Below, piece after piece: positions 10,551 through 23,082 of a DNA stretch of 64,000 nucleotides. The translations under genes were made by a program, and so were the position numbers. The notes beneath the pieces are model-generated. The model was given only the letters and a program-made list of their open reading frames with translations, made no database searches and was not told where the DNA came from. Source of the DNA: Antilocapra americana (taxonomy: Eukaryota; Chordata; Mammalia; Artiodactyla; Antilocapridae). The DNA is taken from the NCBI GenBank assembly GCA_007570785.1, contig ML660777.1, forward strand, positions 6,570,339-6,634,338, given 5' to 3'. Position 1 is the first letter of the stretch, and each line of letters begins with the position of its first letter.

Positions 10551-13082
10551 GATAGAGGTCCTCAAAAAAAGGAATTCTGATTGGAATTGCTTTGGATCTT
10601 GAATCAATAGAAATCGGGTGTGCAGACCTCCCTGTGTCCCGGCCAGTGTCTCATTGCCCAGTGGAGATACCGCAAGAGGGCTGAACAAGAGAGGATTTTT
10701 TTTTGTCTAAATTTCTCATTTCTTGGATTTTGAAATTACAAGGCATGTTAGTTATTCCCGTCGTTCCCCCTCTCTCTAAGAAAAGAGAACATATTTTAAT
10801 CATTACATAATATGATTGAACACATCTCTCAGCTTCAGGTAACTTTCACTTATTTGCCTTTTGAAATTTAAGTGAAATGTTCCTGTAGTGATTGATTTGC
10901 AATCTGACCCAGTTTCCTGGACCGAAGTGGAACACAGTGTGTTGAGTTCCCCAGAGTCCTGGGATTTGAAGTCGTCTGAATTCAGGCAGTGGAGTTCGAC
11001 CAATGGATTCAGTCCTTACTGCCGCCCATGTGCTGGCTATTGCACCCCGGACCCTTGCATAACCATAACTGTCTGAGGACATCTCCTAATCAGTAAAATC
11101 ATTTTTATAATATGAAGCAGCCTGTATTTTCTTTTCCTAAGTATTATCTGATGCAGCTCCTGAAAGTATCTAGCTAAATTAAAAGCCCACTCACTATCAA
11201 TGTTAGCTATTATTATTAGTGTTTCTCAGGCTGGAATAATTGATAAGATGTCTAAGCTTGACCAAGGATGGAAGGAGTGATCCAACTGTAAAAGGACCAT
11301 AGCATGTCTTGACTGATGTAATTGGAACTGGGATGGAAGAGGTGCGAGTAAGGTCAAGATAACCACTGGAAATAATTTTGGAGTAAACTGGTCAAACCAG
11401 GAGTTGGAAACAGGAATTAGTCACGGCTTCAGGAACAAGAGTCAGAAAATGACTCTGGTTAGTGGAGCTCAAGGAGCTGATGCAGACACCGGCTCAGGAG
11501 CAATCAGGGACATAGACATCCTAAGGCTTGGGAGCAAGAAGAGAAGTAGAAGGCTCCAAAATCACTGCCCAGAACCCACCTGGAGATGCCCCCAGACACA
11601 GCCTGGGCACCCCTGCCTTTGCCAATCCTTCCAAGTGCCTGGTGTTTGCCGCTGCACCAAGACAGCATAAATTCTCACTCTGTCTCCTTCTTTCCATCAT
11701 AGTTTCCAAAGTCACAGTTCTGGAGGGGTGGGTCTGATCACTAAAAGGGCTGCATAGAGCAAGCATAACTTTCCACTTTCTAAATGGGAGTCTCTTCCAC
11801 CCACTGTTACTCAGAGGGCAGAAGATCCCCAGAAAAGAAGGACAAGGAGATGCTGACCAGCCAAATAGCTTTGCTCCCTGTAAAGAACAAGGTCAATGTC
11901 AGGTGTATTACCAGAACCAAGGGTACCTGTGTAAGACCGTGTGCAGTGAGATTCATGTGCAGGATGTGGTGGGGAAGGTCAGTATTTAGAGTCATTGAGT
12001 TATCTAGCTCCCGGGATTCTTCACTGGCCATATTTTTTCAGGCAGTCATCTGGCCTGCCCCCACGGCAGCCCCTCAGCTATCCCCATGTGCTCTCAGAAA
12101 GCTTGTGAAAAAAGTTATAGGTTGACCTGTTTGGAAATTAAAGTGGTTTCCCTCATCTTGGTGGTTTCAACAATTCTTCCCAGGCCTGAATGGGAGAAGA
12201 TAGTAAAGGGGTTTGATCTGGAAAAGGGGGACACTCATAATATAGGGTGAGTATCATCGCTCCATCCTCCCACGTCCAGCCTTAGCCAGGACTTCTGAGT
12301 TCTCATGTTCGGGGTCAGGGAAGGGGGCAGTCGTTGAATCTCTAGTCTGAATAGGAACATAAAAATAATTCTACCAATTACTGATGCTACCAATAATTCT
12401 ACCAATTACACGTGTTATTAAAATAAACACATGGTTTTATGTAAGAGCAATATAAATTTGCCAAATATAAAATAATATAGTATATAGTATAATTTTATCA
12501 AGAGGAATTTTTAAAAACTGAAGAAAACAGAAGAGTTTATTATAACATCATTCTAACAAAAACCACTTTGGGCTTTTGGGGCTATTCTCTGTCACAGATC
12601 CTCTGCTGTTAAAAGCTGTCTGGTTGATCCCCAAAATAGTACTTGTAAAAGAGAAGTTGAGGATTAGCTCCAGGTGTGTGTATGCATCTTTGGAGGTTGT
12701 GGTGAAGGGGAGAGGGAACCAGCCTTGGCTGTTGGCAACAGGAATGTGAGTGTGACTGTCATTCCAAACTAGAGACAAGGCCAGCCACACATGATTGATA
12801 TGAGAATGAATGGAGAAGAATAAAGCAGCAGAGAAACAGTGGATAAAATACAAACACACACAGAAAAAGGAAAAATCACCAAGGTTGCCTCATATTTCCC
12901 TTTTCCTCCATGGTTTAGGCAACTCATCAGGAACATCCAAACTCTAATTAATTACATTTATTAGAGATAATAAGAAGCCCAGCTGTTATCTAACCAGTAT
13001 TGAAATATAGTACTTCTCTGCATCAGGCCCTGTTACAAGAGTTTTATGAATTAACTCATTTATCCTCTTCACAACCAATGTT
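10551..13082. other. Intergenic, unique-looking, no gene recognised
   Basis: About 2.5 kb with locally higher GC (10,900-12,350). Several short overlapping frames occur on both strands, none with recognisable domains or splice context. Weak MIR-like tails are possible at 11,171-11,222 and 13,015-13,080. I cannot exclude a conserved noncoding element. Confidence 0.5.
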
Positions 13083-13132
13083 GTTGCTGTCCATTCACTA
13101 AGTCATGTCCAACTCTATGACCCCATGGGCTC
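13083..13132 (-). mobile_element. Bov-A fragment (about 50 bases)
   Basis: CACTAAGTCATGTCCAACTC followed by CCCCATGGGCTC is the 3' end of a BovB/Bov-A unit in reverse orientation. Confidence 0.7.
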
Positions 13133-14529
13133 AAGTACAGAAGCCTGGACCTAACTCCATACTCTTCACGCTTGCACTATTCCGCTGTTAGCTGAACTTA
13201 AGAATATTGACAACAGAAAACAGCTGTTTTGTTCCAGCCCAGTGCTCTCTTTGGAGTGGCCACAGTGTTTCTCCTGAGGAGCTAGTATTGGCTATTGTTC
13301 CCCTGAATTCACCTGAAAATCAGTCCCGAAAGAGCTGAGATTGGAGGTGAGGCACACAGGAGGCAAAGTCCACGTTCCTTCTTCAGGCAGCCTGTCCTGG
13401 AAACTCGAAAGATGGCGGTGCTTAGGGTAGATCTGGTGTTTAAAATGGCATGCTCAAAGATAGGACTATTTAATTTGAGATCAAATGGTTGCTTCCCAGA
13501 AGCATTTGGCTTAACTGAATCTAGCAATCTATCCCACACTGCTCTTTTGTCAATCTGTGAGCTGTGACAGGACAAATACTTTTTATGATGTGTGTGCTTC
13601 TGAACTCATGGCTCTAAATGGTCAATGAATGAAGGAGTAAAGTGTGGCTTGAAGGAAAATGGAAAGAGGAAGCAGTGTGGCCTCTCAGAAATGATGTCAT
13701 GTTCCTCCCCGATCCCCACCCCCCGCCTCCGCAGTCTATAAAACATCTTCAAAACAGGTGTCCTATAGAATGGCGAGACTTGGAGAATTCAGTTTCAGGC
13801 ATTTGTCAACCATATATCACAAAGCTCCCTTCAGACTACAGTACTCTTGAGTTATTCCCCCACCAATAATTAAGCTGTGTGACATGCCTTCTCCCACACT
13901 CACTCCCCTCTTCACACATGGCTTTGTTGGGGGAACACAGTCCTGTGATGTGTTAAGCACTGCAGGTGTCGGATGTAAATCTCTCTACAGGACTAGGGGA
14001 CAGGCGTGGAGGGAGAAACTTCTGCATGTGCCTTTGAATGACTCTTTCTGCAAGGGAGATGTCAAACAGTTAGTGCATAAAAGGCTTTATTTCAACTTGT
14101 CATTGGTGCAATTGAATACAGAAATTGTCCCTAGAAAAGGAAATTGTGAACTTTGTGGTCCTTGGTATTCTTCCAGAGTTTTTACACTGAACAAACATGC
14201 ACTCAGTGAGTATCTGAATCATTCTGGAAGTCTGCACGAATTCATCTGTCCAGCTCCATGACAGTATCCGTTTTTTGCACGTACTTCATTGTCTTAATGC
14301 TCCAACTGGCAGTGCCATCAAGTGAGATCGTGTGTTGATCTTACTCTGCTTGCACCTTTAAAGCTGAGGTTCTCATCTTAGGGTGTTGTGAGGATGAGAG
14401 GAATGGAATCTGAGTTTAGCCACCAGACTAGATCTTAAATGACCCCTGAGTTGTCAAGCCTGGAGAGTTGAACAGCTGTGTTCCCTTCCAGCAGCCAGAT
14501 CATGCTAGGGCTGCAGGTAGCAGCTTATG
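13133..14529. other. Intergenic, no gene recognised
   Basis: Contains a 125-codon open frame (13,884-14,261, plus) without recognisable features, no visible splice sites in keeping with a gene, and no known homologue in memory. Treated as chance. Confidence 0.5.
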
Positions 14530-14740
14530 AGCTTTAGGTGGCTTAGGTGTTAAAGAACTCACCTGCAATGCAGGAGACCCAGGTTCAATCCCTGGGCCAG
14601 CAAGATCCCTTCAGAAGGGAATGTCTACCCACTCCAGTATTCTTGCCTGGAGAATTCCATAGACAGAGGAGCCTGGAGGGCTAAAGTCCATGGAGTTGCA
14701 TAGTTGGACATGACTGAGCAACTAACACTTTCACACAACC
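14530..14740 (+). mobile_element. Bov-tA SINE
   Basis: Head AGGTGGCTTAGGTGTTAAAG, then the A unit and GGACATGACTGAGCAACTAA, ending in an ACACTTTCACAC tail. Full length. Confidence 0.92.
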
Positions 14741-16224
14741 TTGGGAACTTCCCCATCCAGGTATGTTGAATGGCTTCTAGACAGCCCGGAATATCTCAGG
14801 GCCTCTCCTTTCTTTCTCTCTCTCCCCTCTTTCTTTTCTGGGACTGTGGAAAATGTGAATAAATTCAAAGATTCAATAATACAAGTAGTAAACACTCATT
14901 ATAAAAATTTAGAAAAATGGAAGGGTTCAAAGAAAAAATAAATGGCATGAGGAAATACACATCTTTTACAGACATACAGTTAATATGTTTTTCTGTAGCC
15001 TTCCAGCTTATTTCTACTGTGTATGGGAGAAGGAAGGAAGGTATGAAAATCTTAAGCCCTTCTAAGAATTTATTGTGCTTCATCTTGCAAAATGAAATAT
15101 AATTTACCATAAAATATTGTTGAAGTGTGAAGACTGAATTATAATATTTCCCATGTGCCACCTTAAAATCTAAATTCTACATATTTAGCATAAATGTCAA
15201 TATCTTATCATCAATAAATGGGTACAATGTCTACAACTTACAACTTATTTTCAAATGACTTAGAAAAAATTTATTGATCATCTATCATTTACAGAAGAAA
15301 AAGTAAGACAGGTTGAATCGTAGGACAAATATGGTCAGATGTTGACACCTGGGTTAAGAGATGTACAGAAATACTTTATACTATTCTTTCAACTTGCTTA
15401 TAAAACTAAAATTCTTATAAAACATTATGCTAAATCCATGGAGTCACAAAGAGTTGGACATAACTTAGCGACAACAACAACAATCAGTTCAAATACCTGG
15501 CTTAAAAAGAAGTTACTGGCATTATTGTTGTTTTATCATCTCTGCCAATCTGAGGGTGGGGTAAAAATGCATTTTAGAATGCAGATTCTTGAGCTCTGCT
15601 TTTGCTTAGGATGCAGAAAGTTGTAACAGATCATCTCTTGCCCTAATAATAAGAAAAGCCAAATAATCTATAAAACTATAATTTTCCCTGAACCTGTCAG
15701 AGAGCTGAGGTTGTGCTCCAGCCAAATGGATTGGTTTCCAAAGGATGACAAGGTTCTTTGAGGAGGAATGGGGCATATGGACCATTTCATCAGCAGCAGA
15801 ACCTGGGAGGAAGGTGGCTGCCATGGGAAGGGCTGAGAGAAAAGCAACTAAAAAGTCACCTATTAAAGGCCAAGTGTGAACTAGCATATCTGCTTAGAAT
15901 ATCCACAAGCTCCTTATAAGCCAAGTTTACACTCACATGCAAGCTCATTCCCACAAACCTCCTGTAGATGCTTATAAGACAGAAGACAACATTGTGGAAG
16001 ATTTTGAAGATGTGTTACACTGAAGGCAAGAAGAGCAATGTAACGTACTCAACAGCCCAACCACTGATGACAGTAACCCAGTCCACCACACTATTGTCCA
16101 GACACAGAGGAGATGTGCCCATGGCCAAGTGTACATACTATTTACCTCAATTCTATGACTCTCCTACACCCAATATTAGGCATTTGATAAAAAAATATGA
16201 GATATGTAAAATTAAAAACAAAGG
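14741..16224. other. Intergenic, no gene recognised
   Basis: AT-rich sequence. A short plus-strand Bov-A terminal fragment (CATGGAGTCACAAAGAGTTG, then ACAACAACAACAA) lies at about 15,436-15,483. Nothing else is recognised. Confidence 0.55.
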
Positions 16225-16315
16225 AAGGTGGGTGCTTCCACATTTCCATTGCAGGAGATATGGGTTCAATCCTTGGTCGGGGAACTAAGATCCCACATAC
16301 CACACAATTTGGGGG
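16225..16315 (+). mobile_element. CHR-type tRNA-Glu SINE fragment
   Basis: Contains TGCAGGAGATATGGGTTCAA and TTGGTCGGGGAACTAAGATC followed by CCACAT, the tRNA-Glu-derived part of CHR SINEs. Confidence 0.75.
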
Positions 16316-16906
16316 AAAACAGACTGGAGGAGGTGACCCACTCTGAAGACCTGAATCAACTATAGAACAAGCCTTAGCGTGGAAATGTAGGGAAAAACAG
16401 GTCTCCTTCAACTCAACAGCTCAACTCAGCAAGACCCAGGGATGAAGCAGATGCTGTAACCATCAGACAGAATCTTTAAAATAACTAGACTCATAGGTTG
16501 CTGGAGCATGAGCAGAAACAGACAGACTTGGGTGGAGTGGACCATGGGAGACATGCTTGCTTGAAGAAGGGGATATGAAGAATTCTGCAAATGAATTCCT
16601 ATCTCATCACTAAGAAGTCACACTTTCTCAGTTTCTACTTTCTTTCAAGTTGACTGTCATTCACTGATTCCTTGGCCATTGGGAGCCATAACTTTAATCA
16701 CATGTATATCTTAAATTCTGTTTTTCTCCTCATGCCACACAAATAAAAAAGCCAGAATGCAACCCCCACTTTGTTTCCTCTTGAGAATGTATTCCATTTT
16801 TTTGGTCCTTATTGATTGCATTTTGGACATGGTAAGTGATGGAGATTCTGGCTTCTATTATTTTTCTCCAATAAGTATTGTTTTCTTTAAACAATGTAAT
16901 TCACAA
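16316..16906. other. Intergenic, nothing recognised
   Basis: No gene or repeat recognised. Confidence 0.5.
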
Positions 16907-16907
16907 T

Positions 16908-16948
<41 letters not shown>

Positions 16949-16962
16949 TATATATATATAAA
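16907..16962. repeat. (AT)n microsatellite
   Basis: About 56 bases of alternating A and T, interrupted once by CTA at about 16,946-16,950. It is likely length-polymorphic. Confidence 0.95.
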
Positions 16963-17104
16963 TTTTTTTAGGTACTGTACTAGAAATAGAATCTAAGATA
17001 GAAAAACTCTTCAGCCTCATGGAGAGAAACACCGAACAAGTAAAGAGACAGGTAATGTTACCAATGTTATTGGTGTAAATGAAAGGAACAAATGCAATGC
17101 ACTA

Positions 17105-17310
17105 GACCAGGGGTCTCTAAATATTTTATGTAAAGGTAAAAGTTTAAACTTTGAAACTATTCAACTCAGCCATTGTAGCACTTAAGTAGCCAGAAATGGT
17201 ACACAATCTAGCTGTGTTCCAATAAAATTTTACATTAAAAAACAAACAAACAGATAATGGGGCTGGTTTGGTTCCTGGGTCAAAATTTTCCAATCTCTGT
17301 GCAGTGGAAT
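17105..17310 (+). mobile_element. hAT-type nonautonomous DNA transposon remnant
   Basis: Starts ACCAGGGGTCTCTAAATATT and contains TTCAACTCAGCCATTGTAGC and GCTGTGTTCCAATAAAATTT, wording typical of a common old mammalian hAT-derived element. The family name is uncertain. Confidence 0.65.
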
Positions 17311-17749
17311 AAAGCACACGTTATTCTTGATAATTTTGATAGAGTGGTCAGAGAAGACCTCTCTGAGGAAAAATGTTTTAGCTGAGACTTTAGGAAAAGC
17401 CAGTGTGTTCTGGGAAAAGAAGCGGTTAGCATGAGAGTTCTAAGGCATGGCAAAGGCTTGGGCTGTTCTGGGAACTGACAGGACGCGAATGTGGCTGGAG
17501 TGTGGTCAGCAAGTGGAAAATTAAGGCTGGAGGGTGGACACGGGAGGCCTGGAGGGTTTGGGGATTAGCGTGAGAAATCCGGTTGTTCTCTCAACGGCGA
17601 AGGGTAGTCACTGAAGGGTCTTAAGAATGGAGTGATGGGACCTGAAGGATAATTAAAGGTCATACAGCCCGTGGAGAAGGAGTTGAAGGTGACAAGCGTG
17701 AGGAACCCAGCCTGGAGGTGTTTGCACAAATCCGGTAGACACACTGCCT
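17311..17749. other. Intergenic, nothing recognised
   Basis: A GC-richer stretch (17,400-17,740) without a gene-like frame. Confidence 0.5.
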
Positions 17750-17945
17750 ACCGTGTGGTGTAAAGTGGATGGCTAGTGGGAAGCTGCTGGAGAGCACAGG
17801 GAGCTCAGCTGATGCTCTCTGGTGGGTGACCTAGAGGGGTGGGTGGGAGGTTCAAGTGGGAGGGGATGTGCGTATACATATGGCCGATTCACTCCGTTGA
17901 ACAGCAGAAACGAACACACCATTGTAAAGCAACTACCCTCTCCCT
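17750..17945 (+). mobile_element. Ruminant L1 3' UTR fragment
   Basis: GGCTAGTGGGAAGCTGCTGG, AGAGCACAGGGAGCTCAGCT and CCGATTCACTCCGTTGAACA correspond to the L1 3' UTR seen at 7,440-7,660. Confidence 0.82.
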
Positions 17946-18789
17946 TTCACTCCCCCTTAAAACACAGAAGCTGGTAAAGACCACTGAAACTTTTATTTAG
18001 TATTTACTTAGCGCTATTATTTGTCCTATTAGATCTTATCATTCCTAGGAAGTAGTTATTGTTATTAACCAAAATTATTTACATAATTTTGGTTGTCCAA
18101 AGTGACGAAGCAGGGATGAAGCCCAGGGAGATGACTTCTCAGGTCTGAGGTAGCCAGCCTCCCCTAGTCCTTTGACCTTAAGTCGCCCTTCCCATCACTG
18201 CCTGTGGCTGTATGTCTGAGCGGTTTCCAGAATCCTTTGGCTCGATCCACCATGACTCAGCAGTAAGCCGTACCACCTTTGGCTTTGGGCACTTACCAGC
18301 CCAAAGCCTGCGTTTGATCCTTTAATGCAGGGGAGCCAGTGTTCTCTGTGTGCACACTTTCCACCTCTGAGATCCTGTGCCAAAGGATATTAGCATCTAA
18401 GACCTAGCTGAGAGTGTGTCAAGCACAAATATAATGCCTTTATTTAAAAGAAATTGTGTTGCAAAGATTGAAAATGCTCAAAACACCATTTTCTCTTTGT
18501 TCTTCATGACTGATCGCACCAATTTGTCATAATCTTTAGAAGCCAGCATTTTTTATTTAAACCAAGCAGCAAGCATTTTTTGAAATTATTACTCTGTCGC
18601 ATTTGATTCAGTACATTTGGGGAATAATGGACATTTAGAGCTGGAGGGTCTTCGCAAGCTCACTCAGGGCAGTAGTTTTCAGACTGTGTTCTGAGGAGGT
18701 TGAAGAGTTAGAGGAGAAAGACAGAAGCTCAAGAGGCACAAAACTCTCTCAACTCAAGCTTGTTCCTTTATTATACTTACTGAACTCTT
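17946..18789. other. Intergenic, possible MIR remnant
   Basis: 18,030-18,130 is weakly MIR-like in minus orientation (attenuated core followed by GAAGCAGGGATGAAGCCCAG). No gene is recognised. Confidence 0.45.
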
Positions 18790-19003
18790 GCTTAGATGTT
18801 CAGTGGTATCCAACTCTTTGCGACCTCACGGACTGTAGCATGCCAGGCTTCTCTGTCCATTGGATTCTCCAGGCAAGAATACTGGAGTGGGTAGCCATTT
18901 CCTTCTCCAGCGGACCTTCCAGACTTGGGGATCGAACCTAGGTCTCTTATGTCTCTTGCATTGGCCGGTGGAATATTTACCACTAGTGCCACCTGGGAAG
19001 CCC
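18790..19003 (-). mobile_element. Bov-tA SINE
   Basis: An A unit (CAAGAATACTGGAGTGGGTA) followed by the tRNA head, ending AGTGCCACCTGGGAAGCCC on the plus strand. Full length. Confidence 0.92.
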
Positions 19004-19084
19004 ACTGAACTTTCCAGTAAGATTTTTTTAAAATACTCCATTGATTGAAAATATTTGAACCTACTTACCAAATCTAATGCCTTA

Positions 19085-19190
19085 GATTTTACGGAAAAAT
19101 AAATTAAGCCTCAGAGGGATTGAACAAATTTGCTTAACCACATACAGTCAGTAACAAGATAAGGACTAGAAATTTTTCAGCCCTGAATTT
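19085..19190 (-). repeat. MIR-like SINE remnant
   Basis: AAATTAAGCCTCAGAGGGAT, TTGCTTAACCACATACAGTC and AACAAGATAAGGACTAGAA follow the MIR core in reverse orientation. Diverged. Confidence 0.55.
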
Positions 19191-19277
19191 GTCACTAGGA
19201 GAATCACTGTGGTGAAACATTTGAGAAAGTATTTCATCAACTGAATTGCATCTAACTGTTACTAGTTGTGTGTGTAT

Positions 19278-19332
19278 GTCCCAGGCAAGAATACTGGAGT
19301 GGGTTACCATTTTCTTCTCTAGAGTATCTTCC
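19278..19332 (-). mobile_element. Bov-A fragment
   Basis: CCCAGGCAAGAATACTGGAG followed by TGGGTTACCATTTTCTTC is an internal Bov-A piece only. Confidence 0.75.
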
Positions 19333-20045
19333 TGTTTATAAAAGGAGTATAGCTGTCTTTTGTTTTCCTCATTTTCACTACAAAACTTTGTCTCCAAAAA
19401 GTGACTTTTAAGGAATTGAGAAAGGGTGAGATGAAATTTTAAAAAGACAAGCTTGGCACAATTCTCTCTTCTTCCACACTTAGGCATGCGACTCCACTAG
19501 ACTATTATCCATTAAAGCAGTTTGTGTCTGTTTATTTACCAGTGTAACCCAGAGTCTGAAGAAGAACCTTGTACACAGAAAGAGATCCAAAAACTCATGT
19601 TTAGCCTATGGATCTCTGAAGAATGGAACCACCCCTCTTTGGCTAATGGGTTCTCAACCATTTTTAATGATACAATGCCACCTGCTGGCAATGCGCATAA
19701 TTACAGTTGCATCCATGAGAATACAATCTAGAGGAATCTTTTTCTTCCTTGTTTTATACCTCATTACCACCATTTAGAGAAAATATGGTGCCAACACTTT
19801 CTGTATTTTATAATAAAATAAAAAACTATGACTTTTTATACCAGAAAACCCCTTCGTTTTCCTTGCAAAATGACAAATCATGTACCTTCACCTATACTGA
19901 GAAGTCTAAGCAAGACTGGGAAAGGAAAGGCTGGAAATGAACAGATGCACCTGAGGGAGAAGGAACTGAGCAATGGTGAGTGTCACCCTACTGTGGACAT
20001 TCAGAGTCTTACTCAGAATGAGGAGAGGAAGGTTCTATGGTAAGA
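19333..20045. other. Intergenic, nothing recognised
   Basis: No gene or repeat recognised. The short frames are unconvincing. Confidence 0.5.
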
Positions 20046-22135
20046 CTCTCAGTTCAGTTCAGTTGTTTAATTGTGTCCGACTGTTTGCGACCCCATGGAC
20101 TGCAGCATACAAGGCTTCCCTGTCTATCACCAGTCTCTGAGCTTACTCAAACTCACGTCCATCAAGTCGGTGATGCCATCCAGCCATCTCATCCTCGGTT
20201 GACCCCTTCTCCTTTTGCCTTCAATCTTTCCCTGTATCAGGGTCTTTTCCAATGAGTCAATTCTTCACATCAGGTGGCCAAAGGATTAGATCAGCTTCAG
20301 TATCAGTCCTTTCAATGAACACCTAGGATTGATCTCCTTTAGGATGGACTGGTTGGATCTCCTTGCAGTCTAAGGGACTCTCAAGAGTCTTCTCCAACAC
20401 CACAGTTCAAAAGCATCAATTCTTCTGCGCTCAGCTTTCTTTAAGGTCCAATTCTCACATCCATACATGACTACTGGAAAAACCATAGCTTTGAGTAGAT
20501 GGACCTTTGTTGGCAAAGTAACATCTCTGCTTCTTAATATGCTGTCTAAGTTGGCCATAGCTTTTCTTCCAAGGAACAAGCGTCTTTTAAATTCGTGGCT
20601 GCGGTCACCATCTGTAATGATTTTGGAGGCTCCAAAAATAAAGTCTGTCACTGTTTGCATTGTTTCTCCCTATATTTGCCATGAAGTGATGGGACCAGAT
20701 GCCATGATCTTCATTTTCTGAATGTTGAGTTTTAAGCCAACTTTTTCACTCTCCTCTTTCGTTTTCATCAAGAGGCTCCTCAGTTCTTCTTCACTTTCTG
20801 CCATAAGGGGGGTGTCATCTGTATATCTGAGGTTATTGATATTTCTCCTGCCAATCTTGATTCCAGCCTGGCATTTCTCATGATGTACTCTGCATATAAG
20901 TTAAATAAGCAGGGTGACAATATACAGCTTTGATGTACTCTTTTCCCAATTTGGAACCAGTCTGTTGTTCCATGTCCAATTCTAACTGTTGATTCCTGAC
21001 CTGCATACAGATTTCTCAGGAGGCTGGTAAGGTGGTCTGGTATTCCCATCTCTTGAAGAATTTTCCACAGTTTGTTGTGATCCACACAGTCAAAGGTTTT
21101 GGCACAGTAAATAAAGCAGATGTTTTTCTGGAACTCTCTTACTTTTTTGATGATCCAGCAGATGTTGGCAATTTGATCTCTGGTTCCCCTGCCTTTTCTA
21201 AATCCAACTTGGACATCTGAAAGTTCATAGTTCATGTACTGTTGAAGCCTGGCTTGGAGAATTTTGAGCATTACTTTACTAGCATGTGAGATGAGTGCAA
21301 TTGTGCGGTAGTTTGAACATTCTTTGGCATTGCCTTTCTTTGGAATGGGAATAATAACTGACGTTTTCCAGTCCCATGGCCGCTGCTGAGTTTTCCAATT
21401 TTGCTGGCATATTGAGTGCAGTACTTTCACAGCATCATCTTTCAGGATCTGAAATAGCTCAACTAGAATTCCATCACCTCCACTAGCTTTGTTCATAGTG
21501 ATGCTTTCTAAGGCCCACTTGACTTTGCATTCCAGGATGTCCAGCTCTAGGTGAGTGATCACACTATCGTGATTATCTGGTTCATAAAGATCTTTTTTGT
21601 ATAATTCTGTGTTTTCTTTCTACCTCTTCTTAATATCTTCTGCTTCTGTTAGGTTCATACCATTTCTGTCCCTTATTGTACCCATCTTTGCATGAAATGT
21701 TCCCTTGTTATCTCTAATTTTCTTGAAGGGATCTCTAGCCTTTCCCATTCTATTGTTTTCCTCTATTTATTTGCTTTGTTCACTGAGGAAGGCTTTCTTT
21801 TTTCTCCTTGATATTCCTTGGAACCCTGCATTCAAATGGGTATTTCTTTCCTTCTCTCCTTTGCCTTTCACTTCTCTCCTTTTCTCGGCTATTTGAAAAG
21901 GCTCCTCAGACAATCATTTTGCCTTTCTGCTTTTCTTTTTCTTGGAGATGGTCTTGATCACTGCCTCTTGTACAATGCCACGAACCTCTGTCCATAGTTC
22001 TTCAGGCAGTCTGTCTATCAGATCTAATCCCTTGAATCTATTTGTCACTTCCACTGTATAATCATAAGGGATTTGATTTAAGTCATACCTGAATGGTCTA
22101 GTGATTTTCCCTACTTTCTTCAATTTAAGACTCTC
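20046..22135 (-). mobile_element. BovB (RTE clade) LINE, 5'-truncated, disrupted reverse transcriptase
   Basis: BovB is a non-LTR retrotransposon whose single main ORF encodes an endonuclease and a reverse transcriptase. The minus strand here carries the RT and 3' region. A frame at 20,780-21,562 shows the RT blocks KTSVIIPIPKKGNAKECSNY, RTIALISHASKVMLKIL, DVQVGFRKGRGTRDQIANIC, a degraded palm motif (FIYCAKTFDCVDHN, where BovB usually has an Asp-rich FxDYxKAFD form) and HQSCILSPCLFNLYAEYIMR. The YADD catalytic box is lost to a frameshift near 20,840. The C-terminal part resumes at 20,370-20,660 (SKIITDGDRSHEFKRRLFLG, VVMYGCENWTLKKAE). The 3' tail with the Bov-A-like sequence ends at about 20,046. 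The 5' part is missing or degraded beyond 22,135. It is not active. Confidence 0.95.
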
Positions 22136-22259
22136 TTTAGAGAATTTAAAATTAATGATGAGATTTCTGAATCCCTAAGAAAATCCCAAGTTTCACTGAT
22201 TATTTGGCCTGATTCTTTACAAATGAATCTCCCCAAGGCATATCTAAGTTCTTCCCACT
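22136..22259. other. Short spacer, nothing recognised
   Basis: No feature recognised between the long BovB and the next BovB tail. Confidence 0.4.
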
Positions 22260-22408
22260 GTTACTGTTGTTCAGCCTCTAAGTCGTATTCAACTTTCCGG
22301 GACCCCCATGGACTGCAGCACCCCAAGCTCCCCCGTCCTTCAGTATCTCCCAGAGTTTGCTCTAATTCATGTCCATTGAGCTGGTGATGCTATCTAACCA
22401 TCTCAGGT
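22260..22408 (-). mobile_element. BovB 3' tail fragment
   Basis: GTTGTTCAGCCTCTAAGTCG and CATGGACTGCAGCACCCCAA, then TTCATGTCCATTGAGCTGGT and ATCTAACCATCTCAGG: the BovB terminal 150 bases, reverse orientation. Confidence 0.88.
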
Positions 22409-22414
22409 TTCATT

Positions 22415-22512
22415 CCAATCCTAAAGAAGGGCAATGCCAAGAAATGTTGAAACTACCATACAGTTAGGCTCATTTCACGTGCTAGTAAGTTTATGCTCAA
22501 AATCCTTCCCAC
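22415..22512 (+). mobile_element. BovB reverse-transcriptase fragment, opposite orientation
   Basis: CCAATCCTAAAGAAGGGCAA, TGTTGAAACTACCATACAGT and CTAGTAAGTTTATGCTCAAA correspond to the same RT block (IPKKGNAKECSNYRTIALIS) that lies at 21,280-21,370 on the minus strand. It abuts the minus-strand tail at 22,408, suggesting an inverted BovB junction. Confidence 0.8.
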
Positions 22513-22769
22513 CACACTTTATCACATATCCTTGGGAGCACAATTTGTTTATTAAAAGCCAGGATGAGTTGCTGCCATGTGGGGTCTCTCTGAGCCTCAA
22601 GCTTGTCCTAAGAAATATGGATTGTTCTAGAGAAGCTCAAAGGTTTCTAAAAACCATTGAACCATCACATCTCTTAAAATCATTAAATCTGATAAGCATT
22701 TCAGCTTTCTTATTCTGCCCATCCCTCCCCTCTCTAGGAGATAGTATCTGTGACTATGATACTTTACAT
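22513..22769. other. Short spacer, nothing recognised
   Basis: No gene or repeat recognised. Confidence 0.4.
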
Positions 22770-23082
22770 TGAAAACAGGACTTTGCAGATGCAATTTAAT
22801 TAAAAATCTTCAGATGGGGGGATTATCCTGAATTATCCAAGGTCAGCCCAATGTAATCATAGGAGCCTCCATGAGAAGGTAAAGAGCCAAAGTTGAAGAA
22901 GGCAATGTGACAACAGAAACACAGAGACTGGAGTAATACAGCTGCCAATCAAACACCGGCATCCTCCAGAAAGAATGGATTCTCTCTGGAGCCTCCTGAA
23001 GGATCCAGCCAGGCCAACATCTTGACGTTAGCCCCAGAAGATTTGGTTCAGATTTCTGCCTTCCAAAATTTTAAGGAAATAA

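Noticed and set aside
11404..12125. Cluster of open frames in a GC-richer region (possible gene)
   Set aside because: Frames overlap on both strands, have no recognised domain, and lack a convincing exon structure.
20780..21562. 260-codon reverse-transcriptase frame as a possible domesticated gene or retron
   Set aside because: It is a BovB copy with degraded palm motifs, frameshifts and the usual BovB tail; nothing suggests domestication.
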